The position numbers and the translations under genes are program-made. Below, in pieces: positions 54,768 to 64,000 of a stretch of DNA of 64,000 bases (the stretch's first letter is position 1; every line of letters starts with the position of its first letter). Under the pieces are notes generated by a model. That model was not told where the DNA came from, ran no database searches, and worked only from the letters and a program-made list of their open reading frames with translations. The stretch comes from Methanoplanus limicola DSM 2279 (GTDB lineage Archaea > Halobacteriota > Methanomicrobia > Methanomicrobiales > Methanomicrobiaceae), in NCBI RefSeq assembly GCF_000243255.1, contig NZ_CM001436.1, positions 2,833,075-2,897,074 on the forward strand, read 5' to 3'.

Positions 54768-55769
54768 TTATATAATGTATTTTCCGAGAAGACGGATGGA
54801 GTTTGTCATGTCAGGTCCGAGTGGTGAACCGAAGATAATCTGTGTGACACCGGATGCTGTAAGGTTCTCACATTTCTCTTTTACCATCTCAGGTGTTCCT
54901 GCAATTGTGAATGCATCAATTTCTGCATCACCGACAAGGCCTCCGACTGCACCGAAATCAAAGCGTCCAAGAGCTTCCTTGATCTTTGCAACATTGTTAA
55001 GGTCAAGTCCATGGCGCTCAAGAAGTGCAGGTGGTGAACCGGCTGCAATGAATGCTGCAACGATCTTTGCTGCATTGCGTGCCTTCTTTTCGTTCTGGTC
55101 GATTGACATTGCGGTGTATGCGCCGACATCGAACTTCTTGAATTTCTTCTCGTCAACTGCATCACATGCTGCTTTGATCAGTGGAATTGCAATATCAAAG
55201 TCCTTGGAGTTTGATGCGTTGATGAGTGCTCCATCTCCGATCTCACCTGCAAGTGCAAGCATCTTTGGACCCTGTGCGCCAATGTAGGTAGGGATCTGCT
55301 TCTTCTTTGCCGGAAGCTGAACACCTGTGAGCTTTGCTCCGTCATAGTCAAAGAATTCCATATCGCCGGTCTTCTTGACTTCTTCACCTGCACAGAGTGC
55401 TTTGATCTGCTTTACACCCTCTGCAAGGCGTGCAACAGGCTTTGAAGCTTCAATTGCAAGCTTTGGAAGTGTTGAAAGGTCACCCGGCCCAATTCCAAGA
55501 ACTGCACGTCCCTCTGAAATCTCATTGAGTGTGCACATGAATGATGCAATAGCAGCAGGTGTATCTGTGAATGTATTCATGATACCCGGTCCCATCTTAA
55601 TGCTGTCAGTTGCCTGTGCAATTGCTGCAAGGGTTGGGTAGCAGTGGCGGTTGTTGTAGTGGTTTGTAATCCATGCAAAGTCGATATCTTTCTGCTCTGC
55701 AAGTTTACAGTAATTAACTACCTGTTTAACTGATATATTTCCTGGTACAAATTCAATTCCATAACTCAA
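54768..55769 (-). CDS. mer: 5,10-methylene-tetrahydromethanopterin reductase
   Basis: 333 residues. The start is a TTG at 55769: it gives SYGIEFVPGNISVKQVVNY, matching the family N-terminus, and GAGGTGA lies 7 bases upstream; no suitable ATG exists. VLGIGPGDLSTLPKLAIEAS and YIGAQGPKMLALAGEIGDGA fit the bacterial-luciferase-like F420 fold. Mer reduces methylene-H4MPT to methyl-H4MPT with F420H2, the step after Mtd, encoded 1.5 kb away. Confidence 0.97.
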   Translation of the reverse strand: MSYGIEFVPGNISVKQVVNYCKLAEQKDIDFAWITNHYNNRHCYPTLAAIAQATDSIKMGPGIMNTFTDTPAAIASFMCTLNEISEGRAVLGIGPGDLSTLPKLAIEASKPVARLAEGVKQIKALCAGEEVKKTGDMEFFDYDGAKLTGVQLPAKKKQIPTYIGAQGPKMLALAGEIGDGALINASNSKDFDIAIPLIKAACDAVDEKKFKKFDVGAYTAMSIDQNEKKARNAAKIVAAFIAAGSPPALLERHGLDLNNVAKIKEALGRFDFGAVGGLVGDAEIDAFTIAGTPEMVKEKCENLTASGVTQIIFGSPLGPDMTNSIRLLGKYII

Positions 55770-56148
55770 GGTATATTCACCTCAGATAGAGTATTAATTC
55801 AGAGGAAGTTAAATAAATTATCATTTTGATTTGCAGAGACCAAACCAGGAATATTACAGCTAAAAAAATAATAAGGAATATTGGCATTACAGATAAATAT
55901 TCAAAATCAAAGAGGATATTGCACAATAAGACACAGATAATATAGATAATATATAATTTAAAATCTGTTAACAGCAATAGTCTTTATTGACTTGCAAATA
56001 CTAATATTGATATATCTGTACATAAAAAACGGAATTATCTATGATTCTGAAATAAGGGAATAAAGCCATATATTTAATCTCATATGGAAAAATCCTGCAA
56101 TTGTTCTAAAAATGGTGCAGCAGAGCAACAGGGCAGACAATACAGAAT
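55770..56148. other. Divergent promoter region of mer and the FtsZ-like gene
   Basis: Very AT-rich. Both promoters must lie here; several TATA-like stretches exist and none is decisive. A hydrophobic minus-strand frame at 55777-55977 has no ribosome site and covers the mer promoter, so I reject it as a gene. Confidence 0.4.
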
Positions 56149-58893
56149 ATGAAAATACTTGCCGTCGGACTTGGCGGAGCAGGATCAAGAATTGTTGATC
56201 AGCTCTATTATCAGGACAGAAGAAGCAGCGTAAGCTGTATCTCCCCGGTTGTGATAGATACAGACGGTAACCTGTTAAATCAACTTAAAAACCTTCCAAA
56301 CGACTGCAAAATATTCTTCCCGGCAATCGATCCCGATGTACATTATGATACCAGATCGACTGTTGACATCAAAGAAATAATGGCGCAGATAAAAAAACTT
56401 GACAATATTGATATAGATGCAATTCTCGTATTTACAGGACTTGGCGGAAGTTTAAGCGACATAATTCCGGAGATCACAGAAGAGATCAGAAAAGCATATT
56501 ATGAACCTGTTTTTGCGGTATGCACACTCCCTTACCATAATGAAGGGAGGAGAATAGCTGCAAAGGCTGCGGATGATATTAAAAAAATAGAGGAGTATGT
56601 AGACGGAATAATTCTGTTTGACAATGAAACCTGGTACAGGAAGATAAAGGCGTCATATGAGACATCAGTAGATGAGGAAGGCAAATCACACATCAGACAG
56701 GCGGCATATGCAAAGATCTTTCCTGACAACCCAAGGGATCTCTACAAATTACTGAATGAAAAAATATCACGCCAGATCGGTCTTTTACTGCGCGCAGGAG
56801 AATTCAATGAATCCGGGGTTGAATATGCAGAAATTGTCCTGGATGCAGGGGAAGTCCTGAACACCCTGAAGGATAACGGTATCACAGCCATAGGTTATGC
56901 AATTGAAGAACTGCCAAAAAATTACTTTGATCCACTCCAGAAACTGAGGTCTGAATCATATTTCACTGATGGCTCACATAAGAGAGCAACCAGGATTGTA
57001 TCCCTTGCAAAAAAAGCAGTCTATGAAGAGATCTCAATACCGTGTGACCTGACAAGTGCAAACAAAGCACTCATTCTCATTGCAGGGCCGTCAAAAGAAC
57101 TCTCAATGAAAGGATTCCAGACTGTCCGGAAATGGATCGATTCAAGTATTGCAGGGCTTGAGATGCGCTCCGGAGATTACCCTGTAAGGTCCACAAAATA
57201 TGTAGGAATTATCATTATGCTCTCAGGAGTCAATAATATCCCGCGCCTTGAGGAGATTAAGCAGTTAAGGGAAGAATATAAAGAAGAACTTGAAGAGAAA
57301 AAGAGAGAAGACGCCGAGAACAGAATATTGATGGAAGAAGAGATAGATCTTTTGTTAAGCAGTGATAACTCTGAAACTGAATACACTGAAGATGAAACCT
57401 GCCGGAACGAATCTTATAACCTGTATGAAATAAGCGACCGGTTCAAAACAGAGCAGAACTATGATATTCCATATCAGGAAGAGAGAGAAGAAGATGAATA
57501 TTATATCGAAGATCCTGACAGTGATGCCTGGGAACTTATAGACGGCGGCTTTTCATCAAAACCTCCGGAGATATCAGATGGAGACGAAATTCATCCGCCA
57601 ATCATTGAAGCAGAAGAGGATATTAAAGATATGGATTATGTAAATGAAAATAATGAGGGTGATTATACAGAATCTCTCAACATTGTGGAGTTCTTTGAGG
57701 ATGAGAACAGTGCCCTGATCCAGAACGGGGAAGATAAAGACAATAGTGGCTACACAAGAGGTATTTCATTTAATGAACTTCTCGAAGATGATGAACCGGT
57801 AAAGTATGAAGAGAAAAAATTCCACACCTATAATCAGATAAATAACAGAACTGAAGAAGATATCAGCTACGGGGCTGAAAATTATCCACTCACTTCCAGA
57901 GATTATGTCAAACGTGAGGAATATGAGGAACTGAAGAAAGAGCTTTCCAGATATAGAGAAGAGTCCGGGAGCAGGGAGAATTCCGCAGGTCATAAAGAAA
58001 AGAAGGTTAAAGATCAACAGATCCCGATCTCAAACAATAAAAAAGAGGAAAAAGAAGATTCTGGCATATCAGTTCCGGGAAGGGCCGACAAAAATATTGC
58101 AGATATGACCAGAATGACGGATGTGAATCTCGGAAAAGCACCAAAAGACCGTATATTTGAAGTCGGAGGAATCAAAGGCCCCAGGATACCAAAAGAGAAG
58201 AGTGATGTTGCAAGAGTAGGTGAAAAGATAAGCATCGGAAATACCAGCTTTAAAGCAAATGACAGAGCATTCTCAACCGGAAATATTTCTGCGGGATCTA
58301 AACTGAGACCATCTGAAAACTCTTTTGGAGGGGGGAATTTATCTGTAGGACCAAAAGTGAGGCCATCCGAGAATTCTTTTGGAGGAGGAAAAATCTCAGC
58401 AGGGTCAGTACTGAAACCAAATGACAGCACTTTTTCCGGCAGCAGTATCTCAGTAGCGAAGGTAAAGCGGGCCAGTGATGATTCAATTTCCGGCAGGAAA
58501 GTATCTGTAAGACAGAATATTGTTCCTAAAGACAGTGGTAATTTTAAAGTCGGGAGTAAGATCAAAAAACCAAAAGAACTCCTCTCTGACGGCGTTAAAA
58601 TAGGCAGCAATACAAGACCAAAAGAACTTCTTTCAGATAATATGAAACTTTCAGGAGGGGTAAAAAGGCCAAAGGAACTCCTCTCAGGAGACGTTAAGAT
58701 CAGAGGAGAAACTGCCGGAAAAAATAGGAGAAATACTCCGAAAAACAACGACATATTTGATCAGGAACCATCAGCCGGCAGAAGAGAGAAAGGCACAGCA
58801 GAAGCAGCTAATCAGCAAAAATCAAATAATAATAGTAAAAAAGAAGAATCGGAGAAGAAAACAGGCAGTCATGGGGACCTCTTCTGGATATAA
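56149..58893 (+). CDS. FtsZ/tubulin-like GTPase with long repetitive tail
   Basis: 914 residues. Residues 1-375 are a divergent FtsZ-like GTPase: G-loop GLGGAGS (7-13), VIDTDGNLL (FtsZ NTD loop), tubulin signature FTGLGGSLSD (95-104, in place of GGGTGTG) and a T7-like LDAGEVLNTL. The tail is acidic (to about 600), then basic with two repeat families: about five 18-residue units around RPSENSFGGG (about 712-800) and three of the type PKELLSDxxK (about 806-855). Likely a non-canonical archaeal FtsZ-like protein rather than the division FtsZ; polymerisation is inferred. Confidence 0.72.
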   Translation: MKILAVGLGGAGSRIVDQLYYQDRRSSVSCISPVVIDTDGNLLNQLKNLPNDCKIFFPAIDPDVHYDTRSTVDIKEIMAQIKKLDNIDIDAILVFTGLGGSLSDIIPEITEEIRKAYYEPVFAVCTLPYHNEGRRIAAKAADDIKKIEEYVDGIILFDNETWYRKIKASYETSVDEEGKSHIRQAAYAKIFPDNPRDLYKLLNEKISRQIGLLLRAGEFNESGVEYAEIVLDAGEVLNTLKDNGITAIGYAIEELPKNYFDPLQKLRSESYFTDGSHKRATRIVSLAKKAVYEEISIPCDLTSANKALILIAGPSKELSMKGFQTVRKWIDSSIAGLEMRSGDYPVRSTKYVGIIIMLSGVNNIPRLEEIKQLREEYKEELEEKKREDAENRILMEEEIDLLLSSDNSETEYTEDETCRNESYNLYEISDRFKTEQNYDIPYQEEREEDEYYIEDPDSDAWELIDGGFSSKPPEISDGDEIHPPIIEAEEDIKDMDYVNENNEGDYTESLNIVEFFEDENSALIQNGEDKDNSGYTRGISFNELLEDDEPVKYEEKKFHTYNQINNRTEEDISYGAENYPLTSRDYVKREEYEELKKELSRYREESGSRENSAGHKEKKVKDQQIPISNNKKEEKEDSGISVPGRADKNIADMTRMTDVNLGKAPKDRIFEVGGIKGPRIPKEKSDVARVGEKISIGNTSFKANDRAFSTGNISAGSKLRPSENSFGGGNLSVGPKVRPSENSFGGGKISAGSVLKPNDSTFSGSSISVAKVKRASDDSISGRKVSVRQNIVPKDSGNFKVGSKIKKPKELLSDGVKIGSNTRPKELLSDNMKLSGGVKRPKELLSGDVKIRGETAGKNRRNTPKNNDIFDQEPSAGRREKGTAEAANQQKSNNNSKKEESEKKTGSHGDLFWI

Positions 58894-59062
58894 CAATAAT
58901 CAAATCATCCATTATAAATGAACTACAATAATCAGAATGAAATATAAATTAGTTTCATATTCTTTGACGCTGTGCAGCACAATATAACACAGTCTGATAT
59001 AATATACTCCTGAATTCACATTTTAACGATTATACCAGCTTTTATAATATTAATAAAATGAC

Positions 59063-59902
59063 CTATTCTTCAGCAAAAACATGATTTTTTTCCGGGAACC
59101 ACACAGTTCTCTGGGGGAAAGGTATCTCTATGCCTTCTGCCTCAACTGCAAGTTTTATCTTTTGCAGCAGTTCTGTTCTGACATCCCACCAGACGGAAGA
59201 GGGGGCCCAGATTTTTACAATAATTACAACTCCGTTCTGGCCCAACCGGTCAACAAATACCATAGGTCCGGGATTTTTTAAAGCAAACGGATGACTGTCA
59301 ATTACATCCCTGATTACAGCCATTGCAAGCTCTGCATCATCCCTGTACCTTATCTCAACTGTATATTCAAACCGTCTTGCAACGTGGGCAACATAATTGG
59401 TTATATTAGAAGAAAATATTGTGAGATTTGGAATCCGGGTGTAAATTCCGTCATAAGTCTTAATTATAGTTGAAAGAATTCTGATATCCTCAACAGTGCC
59501 CAGAATATCGCCGACACCTACATTATCACCGATTTTAATCGGCCTTTCTATGAAGATCACAATTCCGGATATGAAATTTGAAAAGAGATTCTGTCCGGCA
59601 AAACCAAGGATAATACCAATTATTCCGCCGGCAAATATAATTCCAGAGAGATCAATATCAATATATGGGAGAGCCGTAATAAGGCCTACGATCAGTATTG
59701 TAAAGTAAACAATTTTTATTAACAGTTCGCGATCATTAACCGGAATTTTACCGGAGATGTCTTTTCTAAGTTTTTTTGATATTAACTGACCAAGAACAAA
59801 TGAGATGAGAATTATCAGAATAAATAAAAAGAGTTCATATACTGTCACTTCAGTACCGGATATATTCCAGGAAGAAACTGTACTGACCAGATTTTCCACC
59901 AT
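59063..59902 (-). CDS. Small-conductance mechanosensitive channel (MscS family)
   Basis: 279 residues: three transmembrane segments (about 22-40, 68-85, 90-118), the pore-lining helix GIIGIILGFAGQNLFSNFIS with its Gly/Ala pattern, then the beta domain GDNVGVGDILGTVEDIRILS and a C-terminal alpha/beta cage. It releases turgor under osmotic downshock. Its ATG overlaps the DUF432 stop by one base, so the two are coupled. Confidence 0.93.
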   Translation of the reverse strand: MVENLVSTVSSWNISGTEVTVYELFLFILIILISFVLGQLISKKLRKDISGKIPVNDRELLIKIVYFTILIVGLITALPYIDIDLSGIIFAGGIIGIILGFAGQNLFSNFISGIVIFIERPIKIGDNVGVGDILGTVEDIRILSTIIKTYDGIYTRIPNLTIFSSNITNYVAHVARRFEYTVEIRYRDDAELAMAVIRDVIDSHPFALKNPGPMVFVDRLGQNGVVIIVKIWAPSSVWWDVRTELLQKIKLAVEAEGIEIPFPQRTVWFPEKNHVFAEE

Positions 59903-60624
59903 TAGTAACCAAGCTCCATTATAAATGACCTTTTCATAACCGGAATCTTCCTTGACATATAAATTTCATATGATTTATTCATCCCTATTATCAGAGGGAC
60001 ACTTAGAAATCTTGTCTCGGCCGTATTATTATGAAGCAGGTTCATTTCAGCCACCATTGAAACAGAGTTATCATTATAATATAATTTCATGCCCCATCCG
60101 TCAAAAACCGCACGTGAGAGATTTACAATCTCTTTTCCAGAATTTACAACAGTAAGGGAGAGAACTCCTTCATTAAATATATCTGTTTCAGGAATACCTC
60201 TGTGAATATTGCTCTCATGATATCTGACAATAGTTCCATTTGTAGGAGAACCATAAAGAGAGTATTTCTGCTTACTGACTGATAAAATATCAATAACTTC
60301 AATATTTTTTCCGGTCTGCAAAAAAACACCGATTTCAATGGGAAATGTAAGATATACAAGTATTACAGACTGAGGTTCTATTACAAGATTTTTGAATTTT
60401 ACCTGAAGAAGACTCGTTACCGATGACGGAAGATTAACAGGTTCTACAGGATTTATTATAATTCTTCCTTCTTTTGGCTGGATATAATTTTCACGCACTT
60501 CACCGCAGCATTCCCTGCGGTATAGATAAAGACCGCTCTCCTCTGTGACTTCAATCTTTATTCCGCCGGACTCTACAGAAAAAGGATAGCTGTAATGGCC
60601 ATATATCAGTTCAAAACACCTCAC
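59902..60624 (-). CDS. DUF432 domain protein
   Basis: 240 residues of all-beta character (LIYGHYSYPFSVESGGIKIE, VILVYLTFPIEIGVFLQTG). Sequence and context match archaeal DUF432, which is often next to or fused with MscS channels. No membrane segment. It is the first gene of a two-gene unit and probably modulates the channel from the cytoplasm; function unproven. Confidence 0.75.
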   Translation of the reverse strand: MRCFELIYGHYSYPFSVESGGIKIEVTEESGLYLYRRECCGEVRENYIQPKEGRIIINPVEPVNLPSSVTSLLQVKFKNLVIEPQSVILVYLTFPIEIGVFLQTGKNIEVIDILSVSKQKYSLYGSPTNGTIVRYHESNIHRGIPETDIFNEGVLSLTVVNSGKEIVNLSRAVFDGWGMKLYYNDNSVSMVAEMNLLHNNTAETRFLSVPLIIGMNKSYEIYMSRKIPVMKRSFIMELGY

Positions 60625-60830
60625 TGGAAAATAACGGCATAAATTATCAGGTAAATATAAACATCACAATTACAATAAAGTTTTCAGCAGATGATACCTG
60701 CCAGGAAATACCAACATATAGTAGCATATTTCCAAAAAAGCAGAGTAACAGAGATGAAAATTACTAAATTCGCTGATGAATGATAAATCTTCGGAAGTTT
60801 TACTTAAAAGTGTCAGATAATAGTTACAAA

Positions 60831-60950
60831 ATTGCAGCGTTTGGTGGTTCCCGGGAACTCTCGTATCTCAGTACAGCACCAAAACGTGGGCGGGCTTAAC
60901 TGCCGGGTTCGAGATGAGTCCGGGTGTTGCCCCGCCGCTTTGGCCGCAAT
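60831..60950 (-). rRNA. 5S rRNA, orphan copy
   Basis: 120 bases on the minus strand; helix I pairs ATTGCGGC with GCTGCAAT (one G-U). The loop sequences CCGAACCC-like TCTCGAACCCGGCAGTTAAG and ACTGAGATACGAGAGT are typical. It differs from the copy at 63788 at one position (near 60940: TTTGG against TATGG). It lies 54 bases downstream of a tRNA-Cys, away from any 23S gene. Confidence 0.95.
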
Positions 60951-61004
60951 TTAAAGGGAATTAATCCCAAAAAATCCGCTAATTCCGGTTAAGAAATTTC
61001 GCGA

Positions 61005-61076
61005 AGCCAAGGTCCAGATTTGAACTGGAGTATAGCTGCTCTGCAGGCAGCCGCGTGGCCGCTCCGCCACCTTGGC
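61005..61076 (-). tRNA. tRNA-Cys (GCA)
   Basis: 72 bases on the minus strand: acceptor stem GCCAAGG with CCTTGGC and discriminator T (U73, as expected for Cys); anticodon stem-loop GCTGC-CTGCAGA-GCAGC with anticodon GCA; T-arm TCCAG-TTCAAAT-CTGGA. CCA is not encoded. Immediately upstream of the orphan 5S rRNA. Confidence 0.95.
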
Positions 61077-61323
61077 ATTGTGCTTACAAACATAGGAAGT
61101 TAAACAATTAATAGGTGTCGGTTTGAATCTGTGACAATACCGGAAAAAAACCAATTTACTCTATCCAATTCACAGTTTTTTCCAGCCGGAGTATTTTTTT
61201 CCAAAATGTGATACATCCGGCGCATATTATCAATTAAAAATCCGGGTAAATACGGCACGACTGTCCCGATAAAAATAATGTCCACAAAATTCAGTTACAC
61301 TCAAAAAAAAGAAAATGGTTTAT

Positions 61324-63114
61324 TCAACTGCAATTTTCAGCATTCTGATGTTTCAGAATATATTCATATTCACTACCCGGTGCTGTATAAACCGTTTCAT
61401 TAACATATACCAGATCAGGAATGCTGTCAAGATCCTCCACATCATAAATTCTTGGCCCGTACTGGTATCCGGCATCCTGATACCACCAGTCAGGATAACC
61501 CGGATATGTTGTACTTTTACTTACAGGATCAAATATTCCTCCGTTAGTATACGATACTACCAGAGAGTCAGAGAGATTCCACCAGGACGAAACAAGATCT
61601 TCGGCAGTATCAACGGTATATGAAGTGAGATATTCTCTGCAGGCATCCTCTCCCTCACGATTAAGAATTTCCAAAGCCTCCTCCTCAATTACAGCCTGCC
61701 TCGAAAGGAAGAGGTTCTCATGTTTCTGCTGTTCCTCCTTTATCTCCGGAAAGATATATGAGTACTGAATCCTTGCCCAGTTGGTCACAAAATTAAATGA
61801 CCACCATGCACTATCTCTGTTGAACCGGGATCTGTTGCCATTTTCAAATGAATAAGGAAGTGTATTTGTTCCCGAATAAAGGGGAGTATAGCAGGTTTCA
61901 GAGGGTTGTGCAAATCCAAACCAGCAGAGACCCCCTACCGGATAAGGCAGGTCTCTTCTGCTTTCTGTAACATAACTGTATGCACAGTAATATGCAGATA
62001 TAGGCCTCGGCCATGCACCCGGACGGATCTCACCTTCTTCAAAGTCTGTATGGGAATCAAATTTTCCACGTATTCTGTAGGGATCACCATAAGGTCCGGC
62101 TGCGATTCCGGTTGTCAGATCAAAAACCGTACCTTCATAATGATCTCTGAATAGAGAGAATATTTCAGTATCATTTAACGGATGATCCGGAAAAACGGAG
62201 AACGGGTACTCACGGCTGAAAGAATCTTCAACATACGGGCTGAAATTCTGTGAAGGAGAAATTCGGTTATAAACACTCCATATTCTTGACAACGAATAAT
62301 ACGGATGAGAATATTCTCCGTTACTTACAGTACTCAGCCAGTCAAGTGTTTTATTTTCCGCAGACCACCAGCCATTCTTTTCTGCTACCTCAAACAGATT
62401 TTCAGAATACAGAATATCAGGATTTCCAGGTTCAATATCGCGGATGCGAAACATATTTGAAGCAACAAATACGGTTCCGTCAGGAACTTTTTTAGCAACC
62501 CACAGACTTTCCGTATCACTCAGGTTTCCGCCGCACATCTCAATTACCCACGCCTCTTCCGGGTCTGCAAAGATAAGAGTCTCTCCGTTTCCATAATACC
62601 CGTAAGTATCAATAAGGTTACCTGCAAGCTCTACTGCCTCCCGGGCAGTCTTAGATCTCTCAAGAACAACATTTGACAGTTCGGAACTGTAAAACATTCT
62701 TTCCCCGGCCTCGGCATCAGGTGCTATCTTTGCATGATCTGTGCATTCGCCAGCCATAAGCTGATATTCATTCATAATTCCGTATGCTGATGTAAAGTAG
62801 CCGTAAGTATGTGTTAGTTCAGGGATATATCCCAGAATTTCTTCCCCGCCGGGATTATCAGTACCTGCATTCGGATCATACAATACAGGACGCTCCGAAC
62901 CATAAGGATGATCAGACGGAGGAATATAAACCACTCTTGTCTTATCCTCTGACAGATTATGCCCGAGCACACACTCCCCAAGGCCGTCATTTGTATGCCC
63001 GACATACATCTCACCATTTTCAGATGCACCAGGTGTTACAACAAAAGTTGTACAGCCAATTGCAGGAGTCACTAAAAGAAGAAATAATAATACAATCAGT
63101 GGTTCTTTAAACAT
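61324..63114 (-). CDS. Secreted C69-family dipeptidase
   Basis: The ATG at 63114 is chosen as it starts the signal peptide directly (MFKEPLIVLLFLLLVTPAIG). The mature enzyme begins at Cys21 (CTTFVVTPGASENGEMYVGH), the N-terminal nucleophile of Ntn hydrolases of the PepD/U34-C69 type. Typical inner motifs: SAYGIMNEYQLMAGECT and DPEEAWVIEMCGG. About 596 residues, the long extracellular form. It probably cleaves peptides outside the cell. Confidence 0.88.
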   Translation of the reverse strand: MFKEPLIVLLFLLLVTPAIGCTTFVVTPGASENGEMYVGHTNDGLGECVLGHNLSEDKTRVVYIPPSDHPYGSERPVLYDPNAGTDNPGGEEILGYIPELTHTYGYFTSAYGIMNEYQLMAGECTDHAKIAPDAEAGERMFYSSELSNVVLERSKTAREAVELAGNLIDTYGYYGNGETLIFADPEEAWVIEMCGGNLSDTESLWVAKKVPDGTVFVASNMFRIRDIEPGNPDILYSENLFEVAEKNGWWSAENKTLDWLSTVSNGEYSHPYYSLSRIWSVYNRISPSQNFSPYVEDSFSREYPFSVFPDHPLNDTEIFSLFRDHYEGTVFDLTTGIAAGPYGDPYRIRGKFDSHTDFEEGEIRPGAWPRPISAYYCAYSYVTESRRDLPYPVGGLCWFGFAQPSETCYTPLYSGTNTLPYSFENGNRSRFNRDSAWWSFNFVTNWARIQYSYIFPEIKEEQQKHENLFLSRQAVIEEEALEILNREGEDACREYLTSYTVDTAEDLVSSWWNLSDSLVVSYTNGGIFDPVSKSTTYPGYPDWWYQDAGYQYGPRIYDVEDLDSIPDLVYVNETVYTAPGSEYEYILKHQNAENCS

Positions 63115-63274
63115 AGGAATAATGATTGCATAAGAAATCAAATAAATTTTGTTTATTGAAAAAATAGAATATAATCAGCCAAAATCAGGACATAATATTT
63201 TTTGACTTAAGAAAAATAAAATAATTTAATATATTTTTAAAAACTTCCTTCCTGGAAAATAACTCATTTTACCA

Positions 63275-63535
63275 TTATTTCTTATTCAGTTCCTTCTCAA
63301 TCTCTTCAAATGTAAGAAGTTCATATTTTATGACTGAATTATCACTTTCACGATACATCCTGACATATAACTCTAAATCCCGGTTCTCAAAAGATGCAGG
63401 ACTGTCAGTTCCGGAGACCTGTATAAAACCCAAAGAATTCAGTTCACCGGCAATAAGAGCAAACTCACTTTCGGATTTCAAAATCTGGTTTATCCTTTCA
63501 ATTGCATTTTTCTGTTCATGGATTCTTACAGTCAT
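63275..63535 (-). CDS. Small conserved-looking protein, unknown
   Basis: 86 residues, acidic, alpha/beta: IERINQILKSESEFALIAGE, then ENRDLELYVRMYRESDNSVI and a helix LTFEEIEKELNKK. No family recognised. Balanced composition and a clean frame support a real gene; a weak ribosome site (GAATCCATG context) makes the start uncertain. Confidence 0.5.
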   Translation of the reverse strand: MTVRIHEQKNAIERINQILKSESEFALIAGELNSLGFIQVSGTDSPASFENRDLELYVRMYRESDNSVIKYELLTFEEIEKELNKK

Positions 63536-63787
63536 ATACTTAAATAAACCCGAAAATATTTCAATTTAATTATCAATTGAAATAACTTAACCCTGAATTC
63601 CGGAAGATATTCTGAGAATTACCAGAGGTTAAAAAACATAATACTGGAAAAAACGATTCAAAGTAACCTGAATGCCAGATGAATAAACAACATCAGTCAA
63701 TACTAACAGTAGTTCACAGAATTTAAGAATTAAAGCTGATGCTAACATAATAACTTTTCAGAATAGACACAATCACTCACTTGAGCA

Positions 63788-63907
63788 ATTGCAGCGTTTG
63801 GTGGTTCCCGGGAACTCTCGTATCTCAGTACAGCACCAAAACGTGGGCGGGCTTAACTGCCGGGTTCGAGATGAGTCCGGGTGTTGCCCCGCCGCTATGG
63901 CCGCAAT
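63788..63907 (-). rRNA. 5S rRNA, rRNA-operon copy
   Basis: 120 bases, identical to the copy at 60831 apart from one base. To its right is a hairpin-rich spacer (63908 on) that probably leads to a 23S gene outside the window, so this is likely the operon copy. Confidence 0.95.
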
Positions 63908-64000
63908 CGCAGACCGGACACTGGGTCACGAACCCAGATGTAATCTGCAATTATCCGGCATATTGGCATCCACACAACGATTTCGTCTGGATTTTAACGG
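63908..64000 (-). other. Probable 23S-5S spacer
   Basis: On the minus strand GCAGA ... CTGGGT-TCGTG-ACCCAG ... TCTGC forms a hairpin just upstream of the 5S gene, plausible as an rRNA processing stem. I cannot identify 23S sequence with confidence in the last bases. Confidence 0.35.

Noticed and set aside
55777..55977. A hydrophobic 66-residue minus-strand frame upstream of mer
   Set aside because: AT-rich sequence yields hydrophobic frames by chance; it covers the mer promoter and has no start signals.

Overview
The window comes from a hydrogenotrophic methanogenic archaeon, most likely of the order Methanomicrobiales. The evidence is the F420-dependent methanogenesis genes mtd and mer, an archaeal S10/spc ribosomal operon with RNase P component 1, S4e, L32e and L19e, SecY followed by archaeal-type adenylate kinase, DUF106 and cytidylate kinase, an archaemetzincin, a Tfx-type regulator and an FtsZ-like GTPase. 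I cannot name the species from sequence alone.

Layout. 0-7 kb: the 3' end of rfcL, a UPF0146 gene, amzA, two exported transglutaminase-like paralogues (one without its catalytic Cys) separated by a 12-bp tandem repeat, a lipoprotein, and a transporter flanked by two universal stress proteins. 7-11 kb: a leftward two-component system with a separate membrane protein in front of the kinase. 11.2-14.8 kb: an ECF-type transporter with one free S component, one S component fused to both ATPases, and EcfT, with palindromic operator candidates. 14.8-15.3 kb: hicB and a broken hicA. 15.4-36.7 kb: an accessory region (below). 36.9-51.3 kb: one long leftward operon from L3 to cytidylate kinase. 51.9-58.9 kb: tfx, mtd, a galT-like gene, mer and the FtsZ-like gene. 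59-64 kb: MscS and DUF432, two 5S rRNA copies, tRNA-Cys and a C69 dipeptidase. An rRNA operon probably lies just to the right.

The accessory region is the main discovery candidate. About 20 kb carries eleven copies of a leader cassette: a promoter, a structured 5' untranslated RNA and an almost constant signal peptide. Each copy is joined to a different exported product. Two leader families occur, here called A (seven copies) and B (four copies). The products are five metzincin-like zinc proteases (one a pseudogene), each followed by a small one-span membrane protein of a second divergent family; a caspase-fold (clan CD) protease followed by a PepSY-like protein and a paralogue lacking the catalytic Cys; a repeat protein followed by a lipoprotein with a BsuPI-inhibitor-like domain; an orphan secreted protein; and three mini-ORFs that all end in the identical 17-residue peptide VDTDFISPNYAGKIIPF. 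Hairpins in the leaders are kept by compensatory and wobble changes, so they probably act as RNA. The upstream promoter box also precedes a divergent secreted-protein gene that sits with a membrane-anchored winged-helix regulator, a plausible controller. My reading, which is inference, is a co-regulated arsenal of secreted proteases with matched membrane partners or inhibitors, diversified by recombination in the constant leaders. A MITE, homopolymer frameshifts and near-identical duplicated blocks show that it is evolving actively.
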